Source: Drosophila miranda
Taxonomy: Eukaryota > Arthropoda > Insecta > Diptera > Drosophilidae
Direction of reading: 5' to 3'
NCBI RefSeq assembly: GCF_003369915.1
Contig: NC_046677.1
Coordinates: 4,154,001 to 4,218,000, forward strand
DNA: 64,000 nucleotides
The first letter of the stretch is position 1; every line of letters begins with the position of its first letter. Made by a program: the position numbers and the translations under genes. Positions 26,181 to 37,543 of the stretch are shown one piece after another. The notes beneath the pieces were generated by a model. It searched no databases and was not told the origin of the DNA. It saw only the letters and a program-made list of their open reading frames with translations.

Positions 26181-27142
26181 ATGTCCATTAAAGCCGCCCT
26201 CATAGATCTCAGCGGCACCCTGCATGTGGAGGATGAGCCAACCCCAAATGCAGTTGAGGCATTGGCCAGGTAAACCACATCGAAATATGTTTAACTGTAT
26301 GTATAGTGTGTTTTGTATCATTATCCCATATACAGATTGCGCGATGCTGGAGTGACTGTTAAATTCGTAACAAATACCACCAAGGACTCTAAGGGGACTT
26401 TGCACGAACGTCTCTGTAGGATCGGCTTCGAGTTGGACCGCTCGGAGATCTACAGTTCCCTAAGCGCCGCTGTCGCCTTTGTGCACAATGGAAAACTAAA
26501 TCCATACTATCTCTTGTCGGAAGATGCACGCCAGGACTTTCCGCCAGAGGATCCTAATCGGTGCCAGGACTCGGTGGTAGTTGGTCTGGCCCCCAAGGCG
26601 TTCAACTATGAGCAATTGAACAAGGCTTTTAAGTAGGGAACAGCGTCCGAGGGAGGGGCTTCCGGTATGGTTTATTATTAATGTGCCTCTGCATCTCCGC
26701 CACAGTGTGCTGCTGCAGAATAAGGAGCACAAACTGGTGGCTATACATCAGGGGAAATACTACAAACGATCAGATGGCCTGGCCCTGGGACCTGGCTGCT
26801 TTGTCAAGGGTCTGGAGTATGCAGCAGGATGCACCGCAGAACTGATTGGCAAACCGAATCCATACTTCTTCAAGGGGGCTTTGGATGGCCTTGACGCATC
26901 GTCGTGCGTGATGATAGGTGATGTAGGCATAAACCACCTTTAAAATCCTGCAGTCTTGCTTTAAATTCTGTTTGTAGGACGCCAATGATGATATTGGCGG
27001 AGCAATGGCCATGGGTCTCCAGGGTATACTCGTTAAGACTGGTAAATATTTACCAGATGTCGTCCTGTCGCCGCCGCCCACAGCTTTGGTAGAGAATTTC
27101 GCCGATGCAGTCGATTGGATACTCAAGAAAAATCATGCTTAA
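26181..27142 (+). CDS. CG17294: HDHD2-like haloacid dehalogenase hydrolase
   Basis: Four exons join in frame: 26181-26269, 26336-26632, 26706-26922 and 26978-27142, giving 255 residues from [21 protein letters not shown] motif I reads DLSGTL, in which the second aspartate of DxD is serine, as in vertebrate HDHD2. Motif II is FVTNTTKDS, and motif [13 protein letters not shown] spans the last splice junction. The cap insert of this NagD-like subfamily is present ([13 protein letters not shown]). A cytosolic phosphatase of unknown substrate is likely. The Asp-to-Ser change may weaken general acid catalysis, but this is a family trait and not damage. Confidence 0.92.
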
Positions 27143-27329
27143 AACCAAATAAAACTATCGCTTATAGTAAGTGTATACAAATGCTGCTTTAGTTTTATAA
27201 ATAAGCGATCAAATTCGTTTATAATGCTGTTTGGAACAGATCAAAGCATTATGCAAAAAAGGTTCTTATCAAATTTCTGAGTAATTATAGGACTTTCGAT
27301 TTTTGTGGATCTCTGGAGATCTCTATGTT

Positions 27330-30293
27330 TTAGGCCAACTTTGACTGTGCAAACTTGGTGGCCAACTGAATGATCTCCTCGACGCGCTCGTAATTGCTGC
27401 CCGAAGCTTGGGCAGATTCTGGCTTACCACCACCCTTGCCGCCGAGAGTCGGGGAGACATGCTGGACCCACTCGTTTGCCTTCAGGCCCTTCTCCACAGC
27501 ACTCTTGGGCACCGAGCTCAGGCAGAAAATCTTCTTAGAGTCGGCATCCACGGAGAAGAACATAGCGGCAGCATCGGGCAGCTGGGAGCGCACCTGTTTG
27601 AGCGCGGCATCGAGTGCCTTGGTGTTGTTAAAGGCCTCCAGCTGCTGGACGAGCACGTTGGCCCCGGGATTGGCCTCGCACAGTTCCTTGGCGCGCTCCA
27701 CCACATTCACAGAGACGGCTGCCCGCAGGGAGCGCTCCTTGTCGTCGAGCGTCTTCTTCAGACCCTTTAACAAATTGCGCATCTCATCCTTTTTCACATA
27801 GGGAACCGTGGCGTGGGATATCTGTTCTGTGAGCTCGACAATCTCCTTGACATGCGACTTTGAATCCTTGCCCGATCCGTCAGCATCGATGGTGGCCTTC
27901 AGCTTCACAATCTCCTGCTCAAAGGCTTCCGATTTCTTGATGGCCTTCAGGGCTTCTGGCCCGGTCAAGGCAACAATACGGCGGATGCCCTTGGCTATGG
28001 CCTCCTCGCTGCTGATCACAAAATCCATGATATGACCCGAACGTCGGAGATGAGTGCCGCCGCAGAACTCCACCGAGGTCTGCTCTCCGGCCTCGGCATC
28101 GGGATTCTGCTCCAGCTCGTCCACAGGCACGCCAAACGAAATTACACGCACTGGATCGGGGTAAACCTCGTCGAAGACCGAACGCAGGCCGCGTATACGC
28201 TTAGCCAGAGCGAGCTTCGACTCCTTGGCGTAGATGGGGACATTCTTGTAGACCATATCCTTCGTTAGCTGCTCCGTTTTGGCCACCTGTTCGATGGTCA
28301 TGGCGGCTTTGGTGTTGAAATCGAAGCGCAGCTTCTCTGGCACCACCAGCGAGCCCTTCTGTTCGGTGTCCTTACCCAGGACCTGCAGCAGGCAGTGATT
28401 GAGGGCATGCGTAGCCGAATGATTCTTCATGGTGAGCCAACGACGATCCTCGTCGATATGCAGCTGGAGTTCATCACTGACTTTCAAGGTGCCCTCGACA
28501 ACGCCAATGTGCAGGATATAGCCGCCACGATTGTAGACACGATCGACCAGGAACTCATTCGCCTCGTCGTTCAGCTTGACAAGCGCACCCTGATCAAAGA
28601 TCTGGCCACCGCTCTCGGCATAGAAGTTGGTTTTGTCTAGGACAATGCCCGCCTTTTGGCCATTGCTGATCTCGTTCACGAACTGATTCTCGAAGCGAAG
28701 GGCAACGATTTTACTTGTGCATTCCTGATAGTTGTAGGCAGAGTCCCGCTCCTCCGACACGGCCTCGTATTTGTATTTGAAGGAATCGTTGGTGGGTGGC
28801 ACGCCCTGCTCCTGCAGCTGGGATATGGCATGCACATCCAGATTGATCTCCTCAATTTTGCTGGCACCCTTGCCCTGCGAGAGCACATAGGAGTTCTGTT
28901 TGGCCGCCTCATAGCCGACCATGTCGATTTCTAGCGACTTCTCTTCGGCCATCAGTTGGGTGAGATCCACGGGAAAGCCATACGTGTCGTAGAGTCGCCA
29001 CGCAACGTCTCCGGGTATGATGGACTGGCTGCCCAATTTCTCGATGGTTCGATTGAGTAGATTGCGGCCACGCTTCAACGTTTTCAGGAACTGCAACTCC
29101 TCCTCATTAATGATGTCAATGATGTGCTGTGGGTCCTTCTTGACCTCCGGGAAGGCATCCCCCAGCAGATCGACAACGGTGTTTACTAGCGTACCAAAGA
29201 AACCAGGCTTGGCATTCAGTTTCTCCGTGGCATAGCTGATGGAAAAGATAAGTTCTTCAACGTTCTATATTCTCCCATATTCCTCTTTGATTACTCACCG
29301 AACAGCACGTCTAAGGATGCGGCGCAGCACATAGCCACGACCAGTGTTATCCGGAGTACCGCCATCAGCCAGAGCAATGGTGATGGTACGGGCATGATCG
29401 GCCAGGACGCGGTAGGCCATGTCAATGCCATCAACATCATCGGCACCCACGCGACCCTGGTAGGCTGGGGCACCAGTGCCGGCCTGGATGGCCTCGAAGA
29501 GTGGGACAAACAGATCTGTGTCGTAGTTGGAACGCTTATTTTGGATAACCGAGACCAGGCGCTCGAATCCCATGCCGCAGTCGATGTGCTTTTTGGGCAG
29601 CTGCTTGAGGCTGCCATCCGATTCGCGGTTGTATTGGATGAACACAAGATTCCAGATCTCCAGGACATCGGGATCGTCCATGTTGACCAGCTCCGGCACG
29701 CTGCGGCCACCGATGCGGTCAAAGTGCAGCTCAGAGCAGGGACCACAGGGCCCGGTCTCGCCCATCTCCCAGAAATTGTCCTTCATGCTGCCCGGTAAAA
29801 TGTGCTCCGGCTTCAGTCCCAAATCCAGCCACAATTGCTTGCACTCCAGATCGGGCTCCAGGCCGCTGGCCTCGTCGCCGCCAAAGTACGTCACATACAG
29901 GCGATCCTTGGGCAGATGAAGGCGATTTGTAAGGAACTCCCAGGCCCAGGTACAGATCTCCTTCTTGAAGTAGTCACCGAATGACCAATTTCCCAACATC
30001 TCAAAGAACGTATGATGGTAGACATCTTTGCCGACATCGTCCAGATCGTTGTGTTTGCCACCGGCACGGATGCACTTTTGTGTGTTGCACACACGCACCC
30101 ACTTGGACATCTCGCTGTTGGGATCGGCGGTGCCCAGGAATATGGGCTTGAACTGATTCATGCCAGCGTTGGCAAACAGCAGCGTTGGATCGTCCAGCGG
30201 AATGGTGCTGGATGAGTGGACATAAATGTGCTTCTGCTCCTTGAAGAAGCCCAGATAGGCGTCGCGCACCTCCTTGGCAGTCAAGAACTTCAT
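27330..30293 (-). CDS. AlaRS: Alanyl-tRNA synthetase, cytoplasmic
   Basis: Two exons (29299-30293 and 27330-29235) encode 966 residues from [17 protein letters not shown]. The class II catalytic core is N-terminal, with [30 protein letters not shown] and [17 protein letters not shown]. The editing domain has the zinc-binding HSATH near residue 604 and CGGTH near residue 720. The C-terminal DHHA1-type and Gly-rich region ([12 protein letters not shown]) follows. It charges tRNA-Ala and clears mischarged Ser and Gly. No mitochondrial presequence is seen, so this is the cytosolic enzyme. Length equals the family norm. It converges with CG17294. Confidence 0.97.
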
Positions 30294-30640
30294 TTTGTTG
30301 GGTGCTGCTGCAACGACAGGAGTTGGAGGTTGTGAATGCGAAAATAATGGTTGCCACGCGACAACGGGCTCAGACTGTGTGAGCGCAGCGCTCTCCTAAC
30401 CCCACAGAGAGGGCGAATAACCAAGGCAGTGAAAGTTCACTGCTCTACGTGATGAAATTACACAACTACTATGCTATTTAACAGGAGAATATCAATCAGT
30501 TGTTTGACTTCTTACTGCGGGCCTCACCAGCAGAGCTCTTCGATCAAAACAAGTTAGTTATTACTCACCTTTTTAAAAAAATGCAAATGCAAACAAATTT
30601 CGTCAGACTGCAGCAACGTGCAGATGGTCAGACTCTCAGG

Positions 30641-30680
30641 AATATACCGAAATATACCGTCTAATTTTAAAAATATACCG
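30641..30680. promoter_or_regulatory. Motif 6-type repeats upstream of AlaRS
   Basis: Three copies of (a)aatataccg lie at 30641-30649, 30651-30659 and 30671-30680, about 350 bases upstream of the AlaRS ATG on that gene's strand. The reverse complement is cggtatatt(t), the core promoter motif 6 found at housekeeping genes. The rest of 30294-30896 holds the AlaRS 5' UTR and the 3' side of the next gene, with no further gene seen. Confidence 0.65.
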
Positions 30681-30896
30681 ATGGAATACCGTCACCCACT
30701 TAACCCATTAAGGGCCAATGGCCATCTACAAGGAGCAGCAGTTGTTTTATACAGTTTCGGACGTACTTTGTGCAATAGAAAACTACCGCAAACTAAGTCT
30801 AATGAAAATTAAAACTGGGTTTTGAATGTACCGAAAATGCAATTTAACGTATTTAATTAATGAACTGCGCTTCACTGGACTTTAAAACTGAAACAA

Positions 30897-31629
30897 TTAA
30901 AAGTCGATTCGCTGTGGCATATGGTCCTGTTCCAGCTGATATTCAATCACCTTCATACGCAGCATCACACTGAAGTTCTGCTTTTCCTGCTTGTATGTCA
31001 AATACATGGCCAGGAAAGCCTGGAAGGCTATAATAGTGCCCAGTGAAGGTACAATGGGACGCGTAAACTGTCGCCACAGCATGAACACTTCTTTGGGGCT
31101 CTCCGTAATCGAAGGTAGCCGGTATGTGTAACAACGGGTGGCAAACATAAATGCTGCAAAGGGCGCAAGTATCGTTGGATAAACAACTCCCAGGCTTGTT
31201 TGGAACGCTGCACTCCGTACTTGTCTGCAAATCGGACACTCGCCCAGCGGATCCAGTAGTATGGGTCGCTGTATGAAGAACTTGTGCGTGAGCATGGTGA
31301 ATATGGCGGGTACAACAACAATTGGCATATAACTGGACAGCCGTCCATGGCTGCCGAGCCGAAGTTTAGTTCGGTAGTGATTATTGATAAAGGCGCCCGT
31401 TGCAGCAGCCATAGCACTTAGAATCCCAGGCGCATAGCGCAGAGACCATCTGTAAAGAAGGGTTTTGTTTAGTTGTTAGGTAAGCGGTAACATGTGTGGT
31501 TCATACGTACACCTCTCCAAACTTGTCCCAGGCTGTTATTATCTTCCATTGGTACTTTAAGGCTTGATCTTCGGAGATCATAACAGCATCTTTTGGCAGT
31601 TGCTCGGGCTTGGCACGAGACAGTGCCAT
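30897..31629 (-). CDS. CG13392: TMEM126-like mitochondrial inner-membrane protein
   Basis: Two exons (31511-31629 and 30897-31449) encode 223 residues from MALSRAKPEQLPKDAVM. The only donor that keeps frame is GTACGT at 31505-31510, giving FGEVWSLRYAPG across the junction. Three or four hydrophobic segments are visible (MPIVVVPAIFTML, YPTILAPFAAFMF, LGTIIAFQAFLAMYL), and the CPICRQ motif is typical of TMEM126A/B. Human members are complex I assembly factors of the inner mitochondrial membrane. The same role here is inferred from family only. The start codon is 216 bases from that of the divergent small gene. Confidence 0.85.
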
Positions 31630-31772
31630 TTTATTTTAATAAATAAAAATAAATTAGCGACGTATAACAGCTGTTGCAGAAGGTTTTGTCAGTGTTGTAA
31701 AATCTGTAAATTTAATATTTTATTTATTTATTTTAAATACAATATAGTCATTTTTTAATGTTTTTATTTTGA

Positions 31773-31807
31773 CAGCGACAACGTCAAATTTTGTCAGCGA
31801 CAACGTC
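31773..31807. promoter_or_regulatory. Duplicated 13-base site in the divergent promoter
   Basis: CAGCGACAACGTC occurs at 31773-31785 and again at 31795-31807, spaced 22 bases start to start, in the 216-base interval between two divergent genes. A repeated exact site about two helical turns apart suggests paired factor binding. The factor is unknown. Confidence 0.6.
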
Positions 31808-31845
31808 CGTAGACCTTTGGAAAAGTAGTTTTACTTGTTTTAAAA

Positions 31846-32426
31846 ATGCCTCTAAATCAAAAATCTCGAGTCATTCCAAATCCAAAAAATTCAATGGCTG
31901 CTCGCGCTGAGGCAGCCGACCGTCCACACGCTGCCGTGGGGTCAAACTATTTGTTTCCTGCTCCTACTTTAAATTCTTCTGTGCGCCCGCAGGTGGAAAT
32001 AATACGAATCACAGAAGATATTTTGGGTGCCATTGATGAATTGGAGCTCACGCCGCAGAATCAGGCTGCACTGGCTCCAAAGGTGAGTGTAGTATCATAA
32101 AACAGTATCAATAGCAACGTAGTAAATGGTCAAAATTCTCAAAGGTTACCCAAAAGATGAACTTTCTACCACACCAAGCAGTGTTCAAGGGTTTGGTTTC
32201 TCTAAATGTCAACGACTCGATACTGCCGCCCAAGAAGATAGCACGCAAGCCGTCAAAGGGCCAACACTCCAAGGAGAATAGAGCAAAGACAGTAGAGCCG
32301 GAACTTGAGGACTACGTGCAGCCAATAGCGCCCAAACAATTGAATATACCCGAGCCTGAGCTTCATTTGGAGTTTAAACCCGAACCGTTCAACTTTCTCG
32401 AGGCGTACAAGAAACTCTTCAAATAA
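31846..32426 (+). CDS. Small KEN-box protein of unknown function
   Basis: Two exons (31846-32082 and 32145-32426) encode 172 residues from MPLNQKSRVIPNPKNS. I do not recognise a family. The protein is mostly polar and Pro/Lys-rich, with a short likely helix (ITEDILGAIDELELTP, about 55-70) and an aromatic, hydrophobic C-terminus (PFNFLEAYKKLFK). The basic linker GQHSKENRAKT contains a KEN box near residue 121, a degradation signal read by the anaphase-promoting complex in many cell-cycle proteins. Splice sites are canonical and the frame is kept, and the gene shares a promoter with TMEM126. A polyadenylation AATAAA overlaps the stop codon. A mitotic or meiotic regulator is a guess from the KEN box only. 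Confidence 0.8.
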
Positions 32427-32440
32427 AGTTGTAATTTATT
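32422..32440. terminator. Facing polyadenylation signals of two convergent genes
   Basis: AATAAA at 32422-32427 on the plus strand overlaps the stop codon of the KEN-box gene. The complement of AATAAA at 32435-32440 serves the minus-strand DAD1 gene. The two signals are seven bases apart, so the mature transcripts should overlap at their 3' ends. Confidence 0.75.
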
Positions 32441-32495
32441 TTACGATTCATTAATATATGCGAATGGTAGCAGTACAAATGTTGTTTTCGTCCAT

Positions 32496-32837
32496 TTAAC
32501 CAATAAAATTCATAACAACCAAATGCAGAATCACATGGGCAAAGATGAAGTCAGCAAAGCCGCGCTCCGGTGAGATGCCTGCGAATACGGTCTTGTTCTG
32601 CGGATTGGCCTGGAGACGGAGACACACTCCCAGGACGAAGCAGCTGACGGTACTGATGAAGCCGGACAGGAACGAGTTGAACGGGAAGGTGCCCACCAGG
32701 CAGCAGTAAACAAACTGAATGATGCCGGTCAGCAGAATGTAGCACAGGTAGATGTCCACCAGCTTGAGTTTCTTTGTCGTGTTCTGCACATAGTCGTTGT
32801 AGAACTTCGATATGACGCCGGTGATTTCGACCACCAT
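32496..32837 (-). CDS. Dad1: DAD1, oligosaccharyltransferase subunit
   Basis: This intronless 113-residue protein starts [16 protein letters not shown] and is the exact family length. Three hydrophobic segments are visible ([35 protein letters not shown] and [15 protein letters not shown] at the C-terminus), as is the conserved NPFNSF-like region ([11 protein letters not shown]). It is the small subunit of the ER oligosaccharyltransferase for N-glycosylation. The ATG at 32837 was chosen over the longer upstream frame because the family start fits. TATCGATG at 32956-32963, a DRE-like site, lies about 120 bases upstream. Confidence 0.96.
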   Translation of the reverse strand: MVVEITGVISKFYNDYVQNTTKKLKLVDIYLCYILLTGIIQFVYCCLVGTFPFNSFLSGFISTVSCFVLGVCLRLQANPQNKTVFAGISPERGFADFIFAHVILHLVVMNFIG

Positions 32838-33044
32838 CTTTCTGCCGTTTTTAATGTATTTATTACGGGAAATTGAGGCGAAAAATTCGAAAATTGTAAA
32901 AAATTCGCCCAGACACGTCACAAATAGAGCTGACAAAAGATGGGACTTTCGATTATATCGATGTTGCGATATATTGATGGTTACACAAAGACGGCACACT
33001 AACATTTTATGCTTTGAACGTTTTTACTTAAACCTTATTTTATA

Positions 33045-33190
33045 CACAATCCAATAAAAGGAAGTCCTTAAAGTTGGCCAATCTTGCCGAGAATTGATCT
33101 ATCAATTGGATCAAAATATGTCTTCACGGCTAAGGGTCCTAGGTAGCTGGCAATATTACACCGAATATCAAAATAGATGAATTTGACTTC
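33045..33190. repeat. Dispersed repeat copy upstream of Dad1
   Basis: This stretch aligns by eye with 61690-61840. Shared pieces include caataaaag, gccaatcttg, tcaat.ggat, tatgt and gctaagg in the same order and spacing. It is diverged and probably old. The family is not recognised. The rest of 32838-33910 has no gene apart from the Dad1 promoter and, near 33880-33946, the first exon of the next gene. Confidence 0.6.
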
Positions 33191-33910
33191 CGATCATGGA
33201 CAGAGACAGACCACAGGGTATTAAAATACACTTAACGAAAATTATGAATTTACACAGTTTTGGTGAAAGATATCGTGTTATTTTTAAGTAAAACTGAAGG
33301 ATAGGAAGGAACTACTAGTGTAATTATAATTTATAATTATAATTTAACAAAAATTTTGAAAATGAGACGATATATTTCTTACACTGTCTTACCGATAGAT
33401 CCGCTGTCGATAGTCGGGTCACAATTGGCTAATTCGGTCGCAGGTATAATATTTAATGTAAACTGATTCAAAACAGATCGTAACGTGTGCCTAAGGACAA
33501 TAACAAAACAGTAACTGATGTTGCAACAAACTGTTGACTGTTAGCGTGGAAAAGAATTGGAAGCTGTTACCAAAAGAAAAGTGTCCATGAATGAAGGCGT
33601 GGTGGGATGACAACGTGAATCATTGTTGTTGCTTTCTTGTTGCTTGATTCACAGATTTACATCAATATCGCAAACCACAGATAGGTGGCACAATCGCGCG
33701 AAATACACCCGCTGCTAGCACACGCATGCCTCTCTGCACCTAAACACGCCACACATGTGCATGCAATCTGGGAGTACTTCAATTTTAATTTGATTTTGCA
33801 CCCAGATACAAGTTGTACACTTGCGCATCGACGCTGTGACCTTCGCAGGATTGGGTCTCGTCTCGTGTCTTCTGCACCGCTTTCATTGTCAGTGTCAAGA
33901 AGAAAAATCA

Positions 33911-36903
33911 ATGGAGGACTTGACACCATTAACCAACCTTCAACAGGTAGAAAATACATACATATACGAGTATGTATACATTTTGCATGCATTTATATGG
34001 GAATTTTTCCATTTTCAGTTGATTTTCATTCCGTTAATTATGATTTCTTACAGTTTTAGTTCCAATAATTCCACAATAACTACTGTGCATTCCCAATATT
34101 TTGTGATTTATTATCCGTAAGTGAAAAAATGTTATTTCATGCATATCTTTATTAATGCTGTACGTTTTATTGTGCAAGTCGGTGGTGGTGCAAGGTCCGG
34201 TGAAGATAAGAGGATATAACCACCAAGCACCTTTTATTTAAGATGATTTATGCTTTGTTTGCTGTTCTTTATGGTGCACAAACAAAGCTTAGTTTAATTA
34301 TGAGGGAGATGTTAGAAAAAGCAGCCCCCAAACGTCTAGCGATAAAGTTGTAGACCTGGAAAGATACAAGTACTTACTTCACCCACTTTTACTATATCTA
34401 AATCTATTGTGTATCTAAATCTCTGCTAGAATAGACCTTTTGTTAAGTGCTTGTTATATACTTTTAAGCTTTAGACCGCACAAGCCACACAAGAGTGGAC
34501 TATCTTCTGTTTTGAACTCTTATAAAATCACACCTCGCTTGTAATATACTTCTTCGGAAGTATTAAATTTCGCTTAGTGACAGAAATTGTACGAGAAACT
34601 TACTGCTGTATCAACATTGAGAAAAATATGGGTGGATATTTGATAACTTGTTTGGATATATATTATATAATTGTGGTATTCTGATGCATAGTATTATGAT
34701 CGGTGGCGAGCTTGATGATATGTAGGTCTTATCGCGCCCTCTGTAGAGCTTGTTTTTGTGTTTTCGAGCTTGGGAGCTATACGAAAGTGAGTCACTGGAC
34801 TCGAAAATTTGATATCGATTTGTGGATGTATGGATGGGACGGAGGCTTGCGTTACATTTAAATGTTTTTATATCAGGTCGAACTTCGAGTCGAGTCAAGT
34901 CCAAGGCTACGGCTGAGTGTCTGACTATCTGCTTCCTCTGCCTCGAAATTTTCCACTCCCTCCGCTGCGTGGGACTGGGACACGCTTCTGTCTGTCTGCA
35001 CTATCAGAAATTTGTTATTACTCGTATGCACGCATTGGAAATCGGGGACTAGTGGAAAAACTGAGTCAGCGGAAAATTTTACAAGTCGAAAAGCGGGCAT
35101 CGTTAGCGCATAGAGGTTCAGTGCGATCTGTGCGGCCGCGGAGAATACATGTACACATCTATTCCCAGTCGCTCTTAATTGATCAAAGCATCAATTCGTA
35201 CATCTCTTTTAGATTCCGATTGCGGAGGGTGCGGCACGCAAGAAAAAGATGACGGAACGCCAACCGTTGCTGCTCCAAAGCGATGCATCGGACTATGAGG
35301 CTAGCCGGGGACCAGCACGACCGGCCCGCAGCTCGCCGCCTGACAACACTCTCGTTAATGTCCACAGCGAGGACAGCATAGCAGGTAAGTGCGTTTTGAA
35401 GGTGCAATGGTTCGAATAAAGAGTTCACCCCCACAGTGCATGCGGCAGCCTCGGCCTCGGGATCCGGAGACGAAGATCAGGCGGCTGTGGACAAGGGCAG
35501 CTATAATCCCTCTCTCCATCGCACCCTGGAACATCCGACATCCAACTCGGAGACACTGGTGCATCTGCTGAAGGGAAACATTGGCACTGGCATTCTGGCC
35601 ATGCCGGACGCCTTCAAGAATGCTGGTCTCTATGTGGGTCTCTTTGGCACGCTAATTATGGGAGCCATTTGCACGCACTGCATGCACATGCTGGTCAACT
35701 GCTCCCACGAGCTGTGCCGGCGGCTGCAGCAGCCGGCCCTGGACTTTTCAGATGTGGCCTACTGCAGCTTCGAGACGGGACCGTTGGGTCTGCGGCGATA
35801 CTCTCTACTGGCCAGGCGGATCGTTACCACGTTTCTGTTCATCACACAGATTGGGTTCTGCTGCGTGTACTTTCTGTTTGTGGCGCTGAACATCAAGGAT
35901 GTGATGGATCACTACTATAAGATCAATGTGCACATATATTTGTTGATTATGCTGATGCCTATGATTGTGCTGAATCTGGTGCGGAACCTCAAGTATCTGA
36001 CTCCCGTTTCCCTCATTGCGGCGCTACTCACGGTGGCCGGACTGGCCATAACCTTCTCGTACATGCTGCACGATCTGCCCGACGTGCACACGGTCAAGCC
36101 GATAGGCACATGGGCCACGCTGCCCCTCTATTTTGGAACAGCCATCTACGCCTTTGAGGGCATCGGTGTGGTGCTGCCGCTTGAGAACAATATGCGAACA
36201 CCCGACGACTTTGGCGGTACCAGGGGCGTTCTCAACACGGGCATGGTAATCGTCGCCTGTCTGTACACATCTGTGGGCTTCTTTGGCTACCTGAAGTACG
36301 GCGAAGACGTCAAGGGCAGCATTACACTTAATCTGCCGCAAGGCGATGCGTGAGTTGAAAAACTTTCCATTCACAATTCCTTCATTACACACATCTCTTA
36401 TACTCTTAATCTTTCAGCCTCTCGCAGCTGGTGCGACTTACCATGGCCGTGGCCATCTTCCTCTCGTATACGCTTCAGTTTTATGTGCCCGTGAATATTG
36501 TAGAGCCGTTCGTTCGCAGCCATTTTGACACTACGCGGGCCAAGGACTTGGCAGCGACTATCCTACGAACAGTGCTGGTCACTTTTACTTGTACGTATAT
36601 ATAGAAATCTTTTCTTGATGGTTCCCCTTCTAATATTTTCTGTTTATTCCTTACACAGTTCTGTTGGCCACCTGCATTCCCAATCTGGGCTCTATTATTT
36701 CGTTGGTGGGAGCCGTCAGCAGCTCTGCATTGGCTCTCATTGCGCCGCCCATTATTGAAATTATTACGTACTATCATGTGGGCTATGGCCGCTACAATTG
36801 GATGCTATGGAAGGACTTCCTTATCCTGATCTTTGGACTATGTGGCTTTGTCTTTGGCACTTGGGCAAGCCTGGCTCAAATTTTAAACGATAGAACTCAT
36901 TAA
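33911..36903 (+). CDS. CG13384: SLC36-type (proton-coupled) amino-acid transporter
   Basis: Four main exons (35213-35384, 35437-36349, 36418-36590, 36659-36903) plus an upstream coding exon 33911-33946 join in frame to give 512 residues. The short exon encodes MEDLTPLTNLQQ and ends at a GT. Translation then continues through IPIAEGAARKKK into an internal ATG at 35249, which alone would give 488 residues. The transporter core starts with HLLKGNIGTGILAMPDAF, a signature of the AAAP/SLC36 family, followed by about eleven membrane helices, for example YLLIMLMPMIVLNLV, VSLIAALLTVAGLAITFSY and FLILIFGLCGFVFGTW. Relatives move small neutral amino acids at lysosomal or plasma membranes. The N-terminus is long, polar and cytosolic. 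Two start sites suggest isoforms. Confidence 0.88.
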
Positions 36904-37543
36904 ACAGGGAAAAGTTTGTGCGAATTTACAAATGTCGAAGGCTTTACGTAGCAGTCGCGAACTCTACGAATATTTATATAATTAGGTTGTTTGACCCCTT
37001 TTTTAAAACGTGCATCGGGCACAGTGGCGGTGCTCAAATTTTGTTTTATTTATTTTTTGTCCACGAATCAGTTGCAATTCTGTGTTATCCATTAGCTACA
37101 ATTCTTGTACCAGACAATAACTAGCATTTTAAGTATACAATTTTACATATATGTAGTTTTTTCTTAATATAGTTTTACAGTTTAAAGGAGGATTTTATTC
37201 GAGGACCGCGCCGCGCACAATGCCAAAAGTGATTTTTTCTCGTAGTATTCTTAAATAAATTATTGTTTAGATTTAACTATGGATCCGCAGTAGTCTAGGC
37301 CGGATCGGTGTAGATCTTTCCAAAACAACGGCTAAGAATTTACCAGAAACGAACTTTATCTATAGCTTAACCACATACTTTTATCGTTATTATATACTAT
37401 ATAAAGGGTCCCCCCAATCTTCTGTATATACATATGTATTCGGTGTATCCACAAAATGTTCTTTAATTGTTCATGCAGTAACAAAAGACAATAATTAATG
37501 TAATGTTTATAAAAACCAATATCACGACTGTTCTTTCATATCT
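36904..37543. other. 3' UTR and intergenic interval
   Basis: This contains the AT-rich 3' UTR of the transporter (a ttaaataaat signal near 37250) and the 3' side of the next minus-strand gene. No ORF is supported. Confidence 0.5.
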
